64,000 bases of DNA from contig JAKAFN010000003.1 in the NCBI GenBank assembly GCA_021825945.1, positions 124,001 through 188,000 on the forward strand, read 5' to 3'. Position 1 is the first letter of the stretch. Every line of letters starts with the position of its first letter. The position numbers were made by a program, and so were the translations under genes. Of this stretch, positions 54,799-62,903 are shown one piece after another. Source of the stretch: Pseudomonadota bacterium. GTDB lineage: Bacteria > Pseudomonadota > Gammaproteobacteria > Burkholderiales > Burkholderiaceae_F. A model generated the notes under the pieces. The model ran no database searches, had not been told where the DNA came from, and saw only the letters and a program-made list of their open reading frames with translations.

Positions 54799-57111
54799 AT
54801 GGAAAACGGAAAACATAACCCCGCAGCGGCGGCGCCCGAAGGCGACGCACCGCTGCTCCCGCTGCAGCGGCGGGACTTCTTGAAGGTGCTGGGCTGGGGC
54901 GGTGCGACTGCGTCCCTCGGCGCCTGCGGCTTCACCGACGTCGAGTCGGGCAAGAGCCACGTCTACTCGTACGTCAATCCGCAGGATTTCAACATCCCCG
55001 GTGACGCCGTCTACTACGCTTCGACCTGCACGCAGTGCAGTGGTCGTTGCGGGATCCAGGGCCGGATTCGCGACGGGCGGGTACTCAAGCTCGAAGGCAA
55101 CCCCGAGTCGGCCGTCTCCGGCGGCAAGCTCTGCGGACTGGGCCAGGCGGGTGTGCAGCACCACTACAACCCGGACCGCTTGCACACCCCCATGCTGCGC
55201 AAGGGCGGCACGCTGCAGACGGTGACCCTGACCGAGGCGATCGCCGCGTTGCGCGAGCATGCCGCCTCGACCCAGGACGGCCGTTTCGGCTTCCTGACCG
55301 GACCGGTGAGCGGGCACCTCAAGGTGCTGGTCGACAACACGGTGGAAGCGTTCGGCGGCAACGGCGCCGCCTACGTCTACGATGCCCTGGCGACCACCAC
55401 CAACCGCAGCGCCTCCAAGCAGGTGCTGGGGACCGAGGTGCCGCGCTATGCCCTCGACCAGGCGACGCTCATCGTCTCCTTCGGTTCGGATTTCCTCGAC
55501 ACGGGCGTCTCGCCGGTCTACTACTCCGGCCGCTGGTCGCATTTCCGCCGCGCCAACGAAGGCAAGCCACGCGGCACGCTGGTGCAGATCGAGCCGCGGA
55601 TGACGCTCACCGGCGCCAACGCCGACCGCTGGATTCCCATTCGCCCGGGCACCGAAGGGGTGCTGGCGCTGGGATTCGCCAACGCGCTGCTCGCGGGGAT
55701 GAAGGACAAGTCCAAGGTTCCTGCGCAGATCGTCACCGTTGCGGCAGCGTACGACAAGGCGCGGGTGCTCAACGAGACCGGCATCCAGGGCGAGTGGTTC
55801 GATCGCGTCGTCAAGCTGATGCAGAACCGCAATCCGGCGGTGGTGCTGTCGGGCCCGTCGGCGGAAGGCCACGCCCACGGCTACGCCAACGCGCAAGCGA
55901 TCCTCGCGCTGAACTGGGTGCTGGGCGCGATGGGAAACACCGTGCTCATGCCATCGGAGCAACCTTTTCCGCAACTCGCGCCCAACGGCGGCAGCACCGC
56001 GGCCCTGCGTTCCTTCACCCAGGATCTCGCGGCTGGCAAGTTCGACACCGTTTTCGTCTACGACGCCAACCCGGTGTTCACGGCGCCGGCGTTCCTGAAG
56101 TTCAAGGATGCCTTTGCCAAGGCCGGTTTCAAGGTCGTCTTCACGCAGTATCTCGATGAAACCGCCCGGCAGGCCGATCTCGTGTTGCCGATCGATTCCG
56201 CGATGGAAGACTGGGGCACGCACGTGCCGCTGGTCCAGCCGGAAGGCGAACTGCAGTTCACGATACAGCAGCCGTTGATGAACCGGCTCTATCCGGATGG
56301 CACGCGGTCGATCGGCGATTACCTGCTGGAAGCGCTCAAGCAGCGCCGCGCCGAGGACTACAAGGGCTTCCCGGACTACTACGCCTACATCCATACGGCA
56401 GTGATCGCCAATCGCAAGGCGTTCCAGGACTACAAGATGGCCTATGCGCAGTTGCCCGACAGCGACTGGCATTTCTGGACCAACGCGTTGAGCCACGGCG
56501 TGCTGCATCTGCCGGATGCGAAGGCCGAGAAGGCGCCGACCGAACCGGCCGCCCTGGAAATCGACCTTGCATCGGCGAACGGCGCGCAGGACGGCGGCTA
56601 TCCGTTCCATCTCGCGCCGATGTCCGGCCGGTTCCGCGACGGCCGCCACGCCAGCCTGCCGTGGATCCAGGAAACCGCCGACTCGCTCACCACCATCGTA
56701 TGGGGCTCCTGGGCGGAAGTGCATCCGAGCACGGCCACCCGCCTGGGACTCTCCGATGGCGACGTCATCGAGATCGCCTCGGCCAACGGTTCGGTCCGCG
56801 TGCCGGTGTACCGCTTCCCGGGCGTTCATCCCGACGTCATCGGCGTGCCGCTGGGGCAGGGGCACGAGAGCTTCGGTCGCTATGCCAGCGGCCGCGGCGT
56901 GAATCCCTTCCAGATGCTCGATCCGGTGTTCGATGCGAAGACCGGCGAGATGGCGATGTTCGCGACCCGCGTCAAGGTCACCAAGACCGGCGACAGCGCG
57001 CGCATCGTCAAGGATGAAGGTTGGAAGTCGGGGGATCTGACGACCCGCGGCCATATCGAAACGGTCAAGACGCTGCCGGCGTCGATCGCCAAGCTCGATT
57101 CGGAGGTGTAA
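54799..57111 (+). CDS. actB1: ActB1, molybdopterin-oxidoreductase-like subunit of alternative complex III
   Basis: 770 residues from ATG 54799 (MENGKHNPAA), with GGAGG upstream. Tat-type signal RRDFLKVLGWGGATASLGAC near residue 27. It is a molybdoenzyme-like fold without an obvious Mo ligand. An intact Cys tetrad Cys77-x2-Cys80-x3-Cys84-x27-Cys112 is seen, like the [4Fe-4S] site of true molybdoenzymes. In many ACIIIs ActB is one polypeptide of about 1000 residues; here the ferredoxin-like half is a separate gene 3 nt downstream. Confidence 0.92.
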   Translation: MENGKHNPAAAAPEGDAPLLPLQRRDFLKVLGWGGATASLGACGFTDVESGKSHVYSYVNPQDFNIPGDAVYYASTCTQCSGRCGIQGRIRDGRVLKLEGNPESAVSGGKLCGLGQAGVQHHYNPDRLHTPMLRKGGTLQTVTLTEAIAALREHAASTQDGRFGFLTGPVSGHLKVLVDNTVEAFGGNGAAYVYDALATTTNRSASKQVLGTEVPRYALDQATLIVSFGSDFLDTGVSPVYYSGRWSHFRRANEGKPRGTLVQIEPRMTLTGANADRWIPIRPGTEGVLALGFANALLAGMKDKSKVPAQIVTVAAAYDKARVLNETGIQGEWFDRVVKLMQNRNPAVVLSGPSAEGHAHGYANAQAILALNWVLGAMGNTVLMPSEQPFPQLAPNGGSTAALRSFTQDLAAGKFDTVFVYDANPVFTAPAFLKFKDAFAKAGFKVVFTQYLDETARQADLVLPIDSAMEDWGTHVPLVQPEGELQFTIQQPLMNRLYPDGTRSIGDYLLEALKQRRAEDYKGFPDYYAYIHTAVIANRKAFQDYKMAYAQLPDSDWHFWTNALSHGVLHLPDAKAEKAPTEPAALEIDLASANGAQDGGYPFHLAPMSGRFRDGRHASLPWIQETADSLTTIVWGSWAEVHPSTATRLGLSDGDVIEIASANGSVRVPVYRFPGVHPDVIGVPLGQGHESFGRYASGRGVNPFQMLDPVFDAKTGEMAMFATRVKVTKTGDSARIVKDEGWKSGDLTTRGHIETVKTLPASIAKLDSEV

Positions 57112-57114
57112 GCC

Positions 57115-57969
57115 ATGAGCTGGGAAATAATGACGGATGACTGGGCGAAGTTTCGGACCGAGCACCCCCGCGTCGGTTCGAACCCCGACCTGAAGTGGGC
57201 GATGGCGATCGATCTCGACGCCTGCACGGGCTGCAATGCCTGCGTCGTAGCCTGTTACGCCGAGAACAACCTCCCCGTCGTCGGCGAGGACAAGTTCTAT
57301 GCCGGCCAGCAGATGCACTGGATGCGCATCGAGCGCTACTGGGAACCCGGCGACGAAACCGTGCCGGAGCGCGGCGCACAGTATCTGCCGATGCTGTGCC
57401 AGCAGTGTGAGGCAGCGCCGTGCGAGACGGTGTGTCCGGTGGGCGCGACCAACCACACCAACGACGGCCTGAATTCGCAGGTCTACAACCGTTGCGTTGG
57501 TTCGCGCTACTGCTCGGCCAACTGCCCGTACAAGGTGCGGTACTTCAATTGGTACAACTACCCCGAGCAGGAACACGCCTGGCCGGATCCGCTGCCCATG
57601 CAGCTCAATCCCGATCTCACCGTGCGGACCAAGGGCGTGATGGAGAAGTGCACGTTCTGCGTGCAGCGTCTCGTGGACTGCAAGGACCGGGTGGGCGGGG
57701 AAGGGCGCGAGATCCGCGATGGCGACGTGCAGACCGCCTGCCAGCAGTCGTGCCCGACGAACGCGATCAGCTTCGGCAACCTGTCCGATCCCTATTCCCG
57801 TGTCGCCACGCAATGGCGGCTGCAGCGGGTCGAGATGGACAAGGACCGGCAGCTCAAGGATCTTGACCCCAACTCGCATCCGGGGCTGCGCGGCTATCGC
57901 GTCCTCGAGGATCTCCGGCCGTACCCTTCGGTGATGTACCTCGAGCGCGTCCGTGATGAAGAGGCTTGA
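57115..57969 (+). CDS. actB2: ActB2, iron-sulfur subunit of alternative complex III
   Basis: 284 residues from ATG 57115. Four Cys clusters: CTGCNACVVAC, CQQCEAAPCETVCP, CVGSRYCSANCPYKVRYFNW, and CTFCVQRLVDC followed by ACQQSCP. This is the HybA/PsrB-like arrangement for three [4Fe-4S] and one [3Fe-4S]. It carries electrons from quinol at ActC to the ActA/ActE haems. Its stop lies within the first of three TTGACCCAAGG-type repeats before actC. Confidence 0.94.
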   Translation: MSWEIMTDDWAKFRTEHPRVGSNPDLKWAMAIDLDACTGCNACVVACYAENNLPVVGEDKFYAGQQMHWMRIERYWEPGDETVPERGAQYLPMLCQQCEAAPCETVCPVGATNHTNDGLNSQVYNRCVGSRYCSANCPYKVRYFNWYNYPEQEHAWPDPLPMQLNPDLTVRTKGVMEKCTFCVQRLVDCKDRVGGEGREIRDGDVQTACQQSCPTNAISFGNLSDPYSRVATQWRLQRVEMDKDRQLKDLDPNSHPGLRGYRVLEDLRPYPSVMYLERVRDEEA

Positions 57970-58036
57970 CCCAGGGAAGCTTGACCCAAGGGATGCGCGA
58001 TCCGTCGAGGATTGACAAAAAACGATTGACCCAAGG
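57966..58036 (+). repeat. Three TTGACCCAAGG-type direct repeats before actC
   Basis: TTGACCCAGGG at 57966-57976, TTGACCCAAGG at 57981-57991 and TTGACCCAAGG at 58026-58036, with a further TTGAC at 58012. They fill the 117-nt gap between actB2 and actC, an unusual gap in an otherwise tight operon. Confidence 0.75.
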
Positions 58037-58086
58037 AAACCTGATCCGGCGTATGCCATACAACGGAACCATGGAGTCGGAAACCA

Positions 58087-59460
58087 ATGAGTAACGTCAT
58101 TCAAAAAGAGCAGGACATTCGCGATGACATCGGCTGGGCGAAGATCAATCGCGACGTCCTGGCGAGTCTGGAGCGGCCGCGTGCGACCTACTGGCTGCTC
58201 TTCGCATTCGCCTTCGGGCTGTTCCTGATCGGCCTCTCCTGCGAGGCCTACCAGTACAACCGCGGCATGGGGGTGTCGGGGATGAACAACCCCGACGTCT
58301 GGAGCCTGTACATTGCCACGTTCATCTTCTGGATCGGCATGGGGCACTCGGGAACGCTGCTCTCGGCGCTGCTGCACATCATCCATGCCGATTGGCGCAA
58401 GCCGGTGTACCGGTACGCCGAGGCGATGACGACGTTCTCGCTGATCACGGCGGCCTGTTTCGTGTTCATGCACCTGGGGCGTCTGTGGGAGGTGTACTAC
58501 GCGCTACCCTATCCCAACGAACGGTGGACCTGGCCGAATTTCCAGTCGCCGCTGGCATGGGACTGCATGGCGATCCTGACCTACCTGACCTCTTCGGTCC
58601 TGTTCCTGGTCGTGGGCTCGATTCCCGACATGGCAATCTGCCGCGATGCGGCCACCGGCTGGCGCAAGACTTTCTACGGCTGGGCGGCGCTGGGCTGGAA
58701 GGGTACCGATCGCCAGTGGCGCAACTTCCGCGTCACCTACCTGGCGATGGCCTGCTTCCTGATGCCGCTGGCGGTGTCGGTGCACTCCATCGTATCCAGC
58801 GACTTCGCAATGTCGCAGCAGCCGGGCTGGCACATCACCTCGTTCCCGCCCTACTTCGTGGCCGGCGCGCTGTATTCCGGCTGCGCGGTGATCATCACGC
58901 TGTTCATCATGCTGCGCCATGTATTCCGGTTCGAGGAGTACATGACCATCCCCATCCTCGAAAAGCTCTCGCGCCTGACATTCGCAATCTCGATGGTCTG
59001 GACGTACCTCAATCTGTGCGAGTACTCGACGGTGTGGTACGGCAACGACCCGGTGTCCAAGGAGACGCTGATCATGCGCGCCACCGGCCCGTACGCGGGA
59101 TGGTGGTGGGCCATGAACATCCTGGGCTCCGTGCTTCCGCTGGTCCTGATCAGCAAGAAGGTCCGCACGAGCATTCCGATCATGCTGGTGCTGTCGCTGG
59201 TGTTCAATTTTGCGATGTGGGATGAGCGCTGGATGATCGTCACGCCGACCTTCTCGCATGGCTACTACCCCTGGACCTGGGACCACAAGTTCTTCCCGTC
59301 CATGATTCAGTGGGGGATCCTGCTGGGAAGCTTCGGTCTCTTCGGCATGCTGTTCATGCTGTTCGTCAAGATCTTCCCGAGCGTCTCGATGTATGAAGTC
59401 AAGGAAATGGTTCACGCCACGCGGCATGAGAAGCTGCACGCGCATGAGAGGGAAGCATGA
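58087..59460 (+). CDS. actC: ActC, NrfD-like quinol-binding membrane subunit
   Basis: 457 residues from ATG 58087, about ten helices. Typical stretches: GMGVSGMNNPDVWSLYIATFIFWIGMGHSGTLLSALLH, RWTWPNFQSPLAWD, VHSIVSSDFAMSQQPGWHITSFPPYFVAGA. It is the quinol-oxidising NrfD/PsrC-type subunit. Its end overlaps actD by 4 nt. Confidence 0.95.
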   Translation: MSNVIQKEQDIRDDIGWAKINRDVLASLERPRATYWLLFAFAFGLFLIGLSCEAYQYNRGMGVSGMNNPDVWSLYIATFIFWIGMGHSGTLLSALLHIIHADWRKPVYRYAEAMTTFSLITAACFVFMHLGRLWEVYYALPYPNERWTWPNFQSPLAWDCMAILTYLTSSVLFLVVGSIPDMAICRDAATGWRKTFYGWAALGWKGTDRQWRNFRVTYLAMACFLMPLAVSVHSIVSSDFAMSQQPGWHITSFPPYFVAGALYSGCAVIITLFIMLRHVFRFEEYMTIPILEKLSRLTFAISMVWTYLNLCEYSTVWYGNDPVSKETLIMRATGPYAGWWWAMNILGSVLPLVLISKKVRTSIPIMLVLSLVFNFAMWDERWMIVTPTFSHGYYPWTWDHKFFPSMIQWGILLGSFGLFGMLFMLFVKIFPSVSMYEVKEMVHATRHEKLHAHEREA

Positions 59461-59987
59461 TCACCAAACGCATAATGGGTCTTTTCTCCGATTTCGACGG
59501 AGCATCGGCCGCGCTGCTCGAGCTGCGCAATGCCAACATGCCGTACCTGAACTGGGACGACGTCACGATCAAGTCGCCGATCGAGCACCCTGAGGTCGAA
59601 AAGGTGCTGGGTCCACGTCCCGAACCGGTGCGCTGGTACAGCCTCTTCGGCGCACTGGGTGGAGCGAGTCTGGCGTTTCTCGGCTATTCGACCGCGCAGG
59701 GGAACTTCTTTGCGCAGTTGAAGGGCGGCAAGCCCATCATTCCGCTGCCTCCCGATTTCATCCTCACGTATGAGGGCCTGATCATGGGCGGGGTCTACAT
59801 CACCGTGCTGGGCTTTCTCATTTCGGCGGGCCTTCCGCGAAAGATGGAAGGAGAGCTCTACCACGTGAAGGTGTCCGAGGATCAGGTCGCGGTAATGGTG
59901 AAGTCGGATCAGTACTGCATCGAGGAAGTGCGCAAGATCTTCGAGAAGCACAACGTGCTGTCGGTACAAGAAGAGGTTCTGAAATGA
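59457..59987 (+). CDS. actD: ActD, membrane subunit of alternative complex III
   Basis: 176 residues from ATG 59457. N-terminal soluble part GLFSDFDGASAALLELRNANM, two helices around residues 60-78 and 103-120, and a C-terminal domain HVKVSEDQVAVMVKS. This is the DUF3341/ActD plan. Overlaps actC and actE by 4 nt each. Confidence 0.93.
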   Translation: MITKRIMGLFSDFDGASAALLELRNANMPYLNWDDVTIKSPIEHPEVEKVLGPRPEPVRWYSLFGALGGASLAFLGYSTAQGNFFAQLKGGKPIIPLPPDFILTYEGLIMGGVYITVLGFLISAGLPRKMEGELYHVKVSEDQVAVMVKSDQYCIEEVRKIFEKHNVLSVQEEVLK

Positions 59988-60586
59988 TGTCGCAACGTTT
60001 CCATCCCCAAGCCGCTGCGCTCGCGCCGCGTTCCCGCAAGCAGGGAATGCGGCGGGCGGTCGCTGTGGTTGCCGCCGCGCTCGGCATTGCCGCGATCACG
60101 CTGCCGGCCACGTCGTTCGCGTGGCCCTGGTCGCGCGACATGGGTCATTACATCGCGATCAAACCGCAGCAGGATCCGATGGCGTTTCCGACCCGCTCGG
60201 TGCCGGTGCCGTCGACCCCGACCGTGGAAATGCAGGACCGCGACGAAGCGACCGCATTGAAGGACCCGATTCCGCGCACGGCGGAGTCCGCCGAGAAGGG
60301 GCATCAGCTGTTTCTGATCTATTGCCAGCCCTGTCATGGCACCTCGGGAACGGGGAACGGCACCGTCGGAGAAAAGCTGCTCGTGCGTCCGTTCGATCTC
60401 ACCAGCAAGGCTGCGTACGATATCCCGGACGGGTTCATCTTCGGCTACCTGACCTACGGCGGCGCGATCATGCCGGTGTACGGAAACGATCTGTCGCCGA
60501 CCGAGCGCTGGCATGTGATCAACTATCTGCGTACCGTGCTCGAGAAGCAGTGGCATCCCAAACCGACGGAGACCGCATCCAAATGA
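59984..60586 (+). CDS. actE: ActE, monohaem cytochrome c of alternative complex III
   Basis: 200 residues from ATG 59984 (ATGATG; second Met equally possible). Signal-like segment AVAVVAAALGIAAITLPATSFA, then MAFPTRSVPVPSTPTVE and haem site CQPCH at residues 114-118, with axial Met in GGAIMPVYGNDL. It is the likely electron exit to oxidases or soluble cytochromes. Confidence 0.94.
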   Translation: MMSQRFHPQAAALAPRSRKQGMRRAVAVVAAALGIAAITLPATSFAWPWSRDMGHYIAIKPQQDPMAFPTRSVPVPSTPTVEMQDRDEATALKDPIPRTAESAEKGHQLFLIYCQPCHGTSGTGNGTVGEKLLVRPFDLTSKAAYDIPDGFIFGYLTYGGAIMPVYGNDLSPTERWHVINYLRTVLEKQWHPKPTETASK

Positions 60587-61704
60587 GCCAAATGATTCCG
60601 TTCACGAGCTGGTCGGTCCTCACCGCCGACTTCCTCATCCTGCTGCACCTGACGATGGGCGGCGTGACGCTGACGGCCATTCTGACGCTGATCGGTGCGA
60701 AGTGGCGATATTCCATCCGGAACATCGCTACGGCGCTCTTCGGTTTGTATCCGTTGGTATTCGCGATCCTGATCATTCTGATGCTGTTTCGCCATGGGGT
60801 CTTTCCGTGGATGAACGGTCCGCTGAAGAACGGATTCCCGAGCGGCTACTTCTATTGGCTTGCGGTTGCTCCCTGGCCGCGCCCGCTCAACGGCTGGCAT
60901 AACGAGTATTTCCTGATGGCGCGGGAGATCGGCGGCTTCGTGCTGATGGGCTGGCTGTGGCGCCGTTTCCTGCGTCTGCAGGAAGTCAGCGAGCGGTCGC
61001 AGGAGGACTGGGATCGATTCAAGACCACGGCGAGCTGGATTCCCTTCGTCCACGTCCTCTATGGCACGATGCTGGGCTGGGACTGGGAAATGACGATGGT
61101 GCCACGCTGGGAGAGCTCGATCTACGGCATGGCGCACTTCATCAGCAATTTCGGCATGACCCTGGCCGTGATCGTCGTGATGTGTTACATCCTGGATCGC
61201 AAGAAGCACCTGTTCGTCCGGGGCGTTTCCAACAGTGTCTTCAACTATCTGGCGCAGATGATGCTGGGATTCACGATTCTGTGGACCTACACGTTCTACG
61301 CGGGTTATGCGATTTACTGGTACGGCAACATTCCGGACGAGCGCAACCGCTATGACTGGATGGCGACCGGTGATTACGACTGGTTTTTCTGGACGGTGAT
61401 CGTCTTCCGGTTCATCATCCCGTTCAGCATGCTGGTGTTGACCTATGTTCGGCATAGCCCGGTGTCGATCTATCGCGTCGGGATCGTCATGATCATCGGG
61501 ACGTGGCTGGAACGCTATATGTGGGTGGCGGCTTCGGTTCCGACGGATGCCTTCCATCGCGCCGTGATGCCGTTTACCCGGCCGTTCGATTGGGTGGTGA
61601 CGATCCTGTCGTTCGGGATCGCCTGGTTCCTGCTCCGCCGCAGCCTGATTCGCAACGGTGTGATGAAGGTCGATGCGCCAGGCGCGGCGGTCAGCGCGGC
61701 ATAG
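60583..61704 (+). CDS. actF: ActF, NrfD-like/paralogous membrane subunit of alternative complex III
   Basis: 373 residues from ATG 60583 (MSQMIPFTSWSVLTADF), start overlapping the actE stop (ATGA). About ten helices; MARWESS-like motif VPRWESSIYGMAHFISNFGM and FYAGYAIYWYGNIPDE are typical of ActF. It is considered to form the proton path with ActC. No actG follows; instead microprotein genes come after 230 nt. Confidence 0.93.
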   Translation: MSQMIPFTSWSVLTADFLILLHLTMGGVTLTAILTLIGAKWRYSIRNIATALFGLYPLVFAILIILMLFRHGVFPWMNGPLKNGFPSGYFYWLAVAPWPRPLNGWHNEYFLMAREIGGFVLMGWLWRRFLRLQEVSERSQEDWDRFKTTASWIPFVHVLYGTMLGWDWEMTMVPRWESSIYGMAHFISNFGMTLAVIVVMCYILDRKKHLFVRGVSNSVFNYLAQMMLGFTILWTYTFYAGYAIYWYGNIPDERNRYDWMATGDYDWFFWTVIVFRFIIPFSMLVLTYVRHSPVSIYRVGIVMIIGTWLERYMWVAASVPTDAFHRAVMPFTRPFDWVVTILSFGIAWFLLRRSLIRNGVMKVDAPGAAVSAA

Positions 61705-61726
61705 GAGCGCGATGGGCTCGTGACGT

Positions 61727-61758
61727 GTTCCGCCTCCCGGGCGCCCGGGGGGCGGAAC
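61727..61758. repeat. GC-rich hairpin after the act operon
   Basis: GTTCCGCC (61727-61734) pairs with GGCGGAAC (61751-61758), with CCCGGG-GC-CCCGGG inside. No T run follows, so it may be an mRNA-stabilising or processing hairpin rather than a full terminator. The remainder of 61705-61931 shows no gene. Confidence 0.6.
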
Positions 61759-61931
61759 GAAAAACCGAGCGTTCCGGTCCAATTTCCATGCCGGAGGAAA
61801 CGCACGGTGGATGTAAGGAGCTTCGGGATGGTTGCCGCGTTTCCCGGGCCAAGACCACGAAAGCGGCAATGGGCGTGTCGGCATCTAGCCGGGGCGGTTT
61901 GTTTTCAACGAGACAGGAAGGCGAAACGAAC

Positions 61932-61997
61932 ATGATCGAACTCACCTTGGGCGCGTTGCTGCTGGCCGGAATGATCTATTTCGTGGCGAAGAAATAA
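61932..61997 (+). CDS. 21-residue membrane microprotein
   Basis: ATG 61932, sequence MIELTLGALLLAGMIYFVAK plus a final Lys. One helix with a Lys-Lys end. A purine-rich AGGAAGGCGAAACG precedes the start, and a strong terminator follows directly. Size is like the small single-helix subunits of respiratory complexes; unproven as a protein. Confidence 0.45.
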   Translation: MIELTLGALLLAGMIYFVAKK

Positions 61998-62014
61998 GGC
62001 CGCTCTCGCAGCCA

Positions 62015-62060
62015 AGAAAAACGGGCGGAAACGGCACATGCCGTCTCCGCCCGTTTTTCT
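62015..62060. terminator. Bidirectional terminator
   Basis: AGAAAAACGGGCGGA / TCCGCCCGTTTTTCT, with inner ACGGCA / TGCCGT. A and T runs at both sides suit termination from the plus microprotein and the convergent minus CcoN-like gene. Confidence 0.9.
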
Positions 62061-62090
62061 ATTGCGAAGCCCGACGCAATGATCCACCCC

Positions 62091-62591
62091 CTATTGCCGC
62101 GCGCTCTGCACCGTCTTGGCAATGTTGTAGAAGTAGATGACGAAGCCGATGGCCATGGTCGTCGCTGCGCAGGCGATCACCGGGCCGTAGAATCGTTGCA
62201 CGGCGGGGATCTGATCCGGAGCGCTGTGGAGCAGACTGCCTTCCCAGAATCCGAAGGCGAGCAGCGCGACATAGAAGGAGTAGGCGCCGGTAGCCGTCCA
62301 CCAGAACGTCAGATTGACGAGGCGCTGCGAGTAGATGGGACGGTTCACGAATTGCGGCAGCAGGTGATAGGTAGCGCCCATCGCCAGCATGACGACGCCG
62401 CCGACCAGATTCATGTGCGCATGCGCCAGCGGGTCGATCATGTGCCCCGGGCCACCATAGGGGCTGCCGATGGAATCGAGCCAGTGCCGGATCGGGGGCA
62501 TCACCTGCAGCATGCCGTGGATGGTACCGATGGCGAAGGATGCCGCCGAAAGAAGGAGAAACTTGGTAAGGGGATTGCGCTGCGAGGACAC
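62091..62591 (-). CDS. Stand-alone homologue of the C-terminal part of CcoN (second copy)
   Basis: 166 residues from GTG 62591, chosen because the upstream frame runs through a terminator and GGAG lies 9 nt ahead. About five helices. PLAHAHMNLVGGVVMLAMGATYHLLPQFVNRPIYSQRLVNLTFWW aligns with helix X-XI of CcoN and with the product of 43247-43771. HxH is kept; CuB ligands are absent. The surrounding HiPIP and microproteins suggest a respiratory or sensing role. Confidence 0.75.
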   Translation of the reverse strand: MSSQRNPLTKFLLLSAASFAIGTIHGMLQVMPPIRHWLDSIGSPYGGPGHMIDPLAHAHMNLVGGVVMLAMGATYHLLPQFVNRPIYSQRLVNLTFWWTATGAYSFYVALLAFGFWEGSLLHSAPDQIPAVQRFYGPVIACAATTMAIGFVIYFYNIAKTVQSARQ

Positions 62592-62622
62592 CGACGGAAG
62601 CTCCGATTGGACGGGGGAATAG

Positions 62623-62650
62623 AAAAAAGGCCCGTATCCGGGCCTTTTTT
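62623..62650. terminator. Terminator of the 38-residue gene
   Basis: AAAAAAGGCCCG / CGGGCCTTTTTT with TATC loop; symmetrical A and T runs allow use on either strand. It lies between the microprotein gene and the CcoN-like gene. Confidence 0.88.
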
Positions 62651-62676
62651 CCTTGCGAACATGCTGATCCGCGAGA

Positions 62677-62793
62677 TTACTGACCGCTGTTCTTGCGCTG
62701 GGCCGCGAGGTCGATCCCATAGCCCGCTGCGGTCGTGGAAATGATCATGCCAACTACGAAAATTCCGATTGGCACCAACAGTTCGATCGGCAT
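62677..62793 (-). CDS. 38-residue membrane microprotein
   Basis: ATG 62793 with AGGGGGG ribosome site. MPIELLVPIGIFVVGMIIST, then AAGYGIDLAAQRKNSGQ. One helix and a polar tail. Own terminator downstream. No family recognised. Confidence 0.6.
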   Translation of the reverse strand: MPIELLVPIGIFVVGMIISTTAAGYGIDLAAQRKNSGQ

Positions 62794-62903
62794 CTGTACC
62801 CCCCTTTGCGTATTTCCACGAATAGGATAGCAGGCTGCTGCAAAACTGTCGCGCGGATTCGGCAAAAAACCGCTCGCCGGCTTTCAACAGCCTCGAGGCG
62901 TCG

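Noticed and set aside
54799..57969. ActB1/B2 plus ActC as a polysulfide or thiosulfate reductase (Psr/Phs)
   Set aside because: The presence of pentaheme ActA, ActD, monohaem ActE and ActF in the order of ACIII operons excludes a simple three-subunit molybdoenzyme.
54691..58473. Minus-strand open frame of 1260 codons across the act operon
   Set aside because: Antisense to ActB1/B2/C, which carry clear Tat, Cys-cluster and helix signatures; long shadow frames are expected at this GC content.
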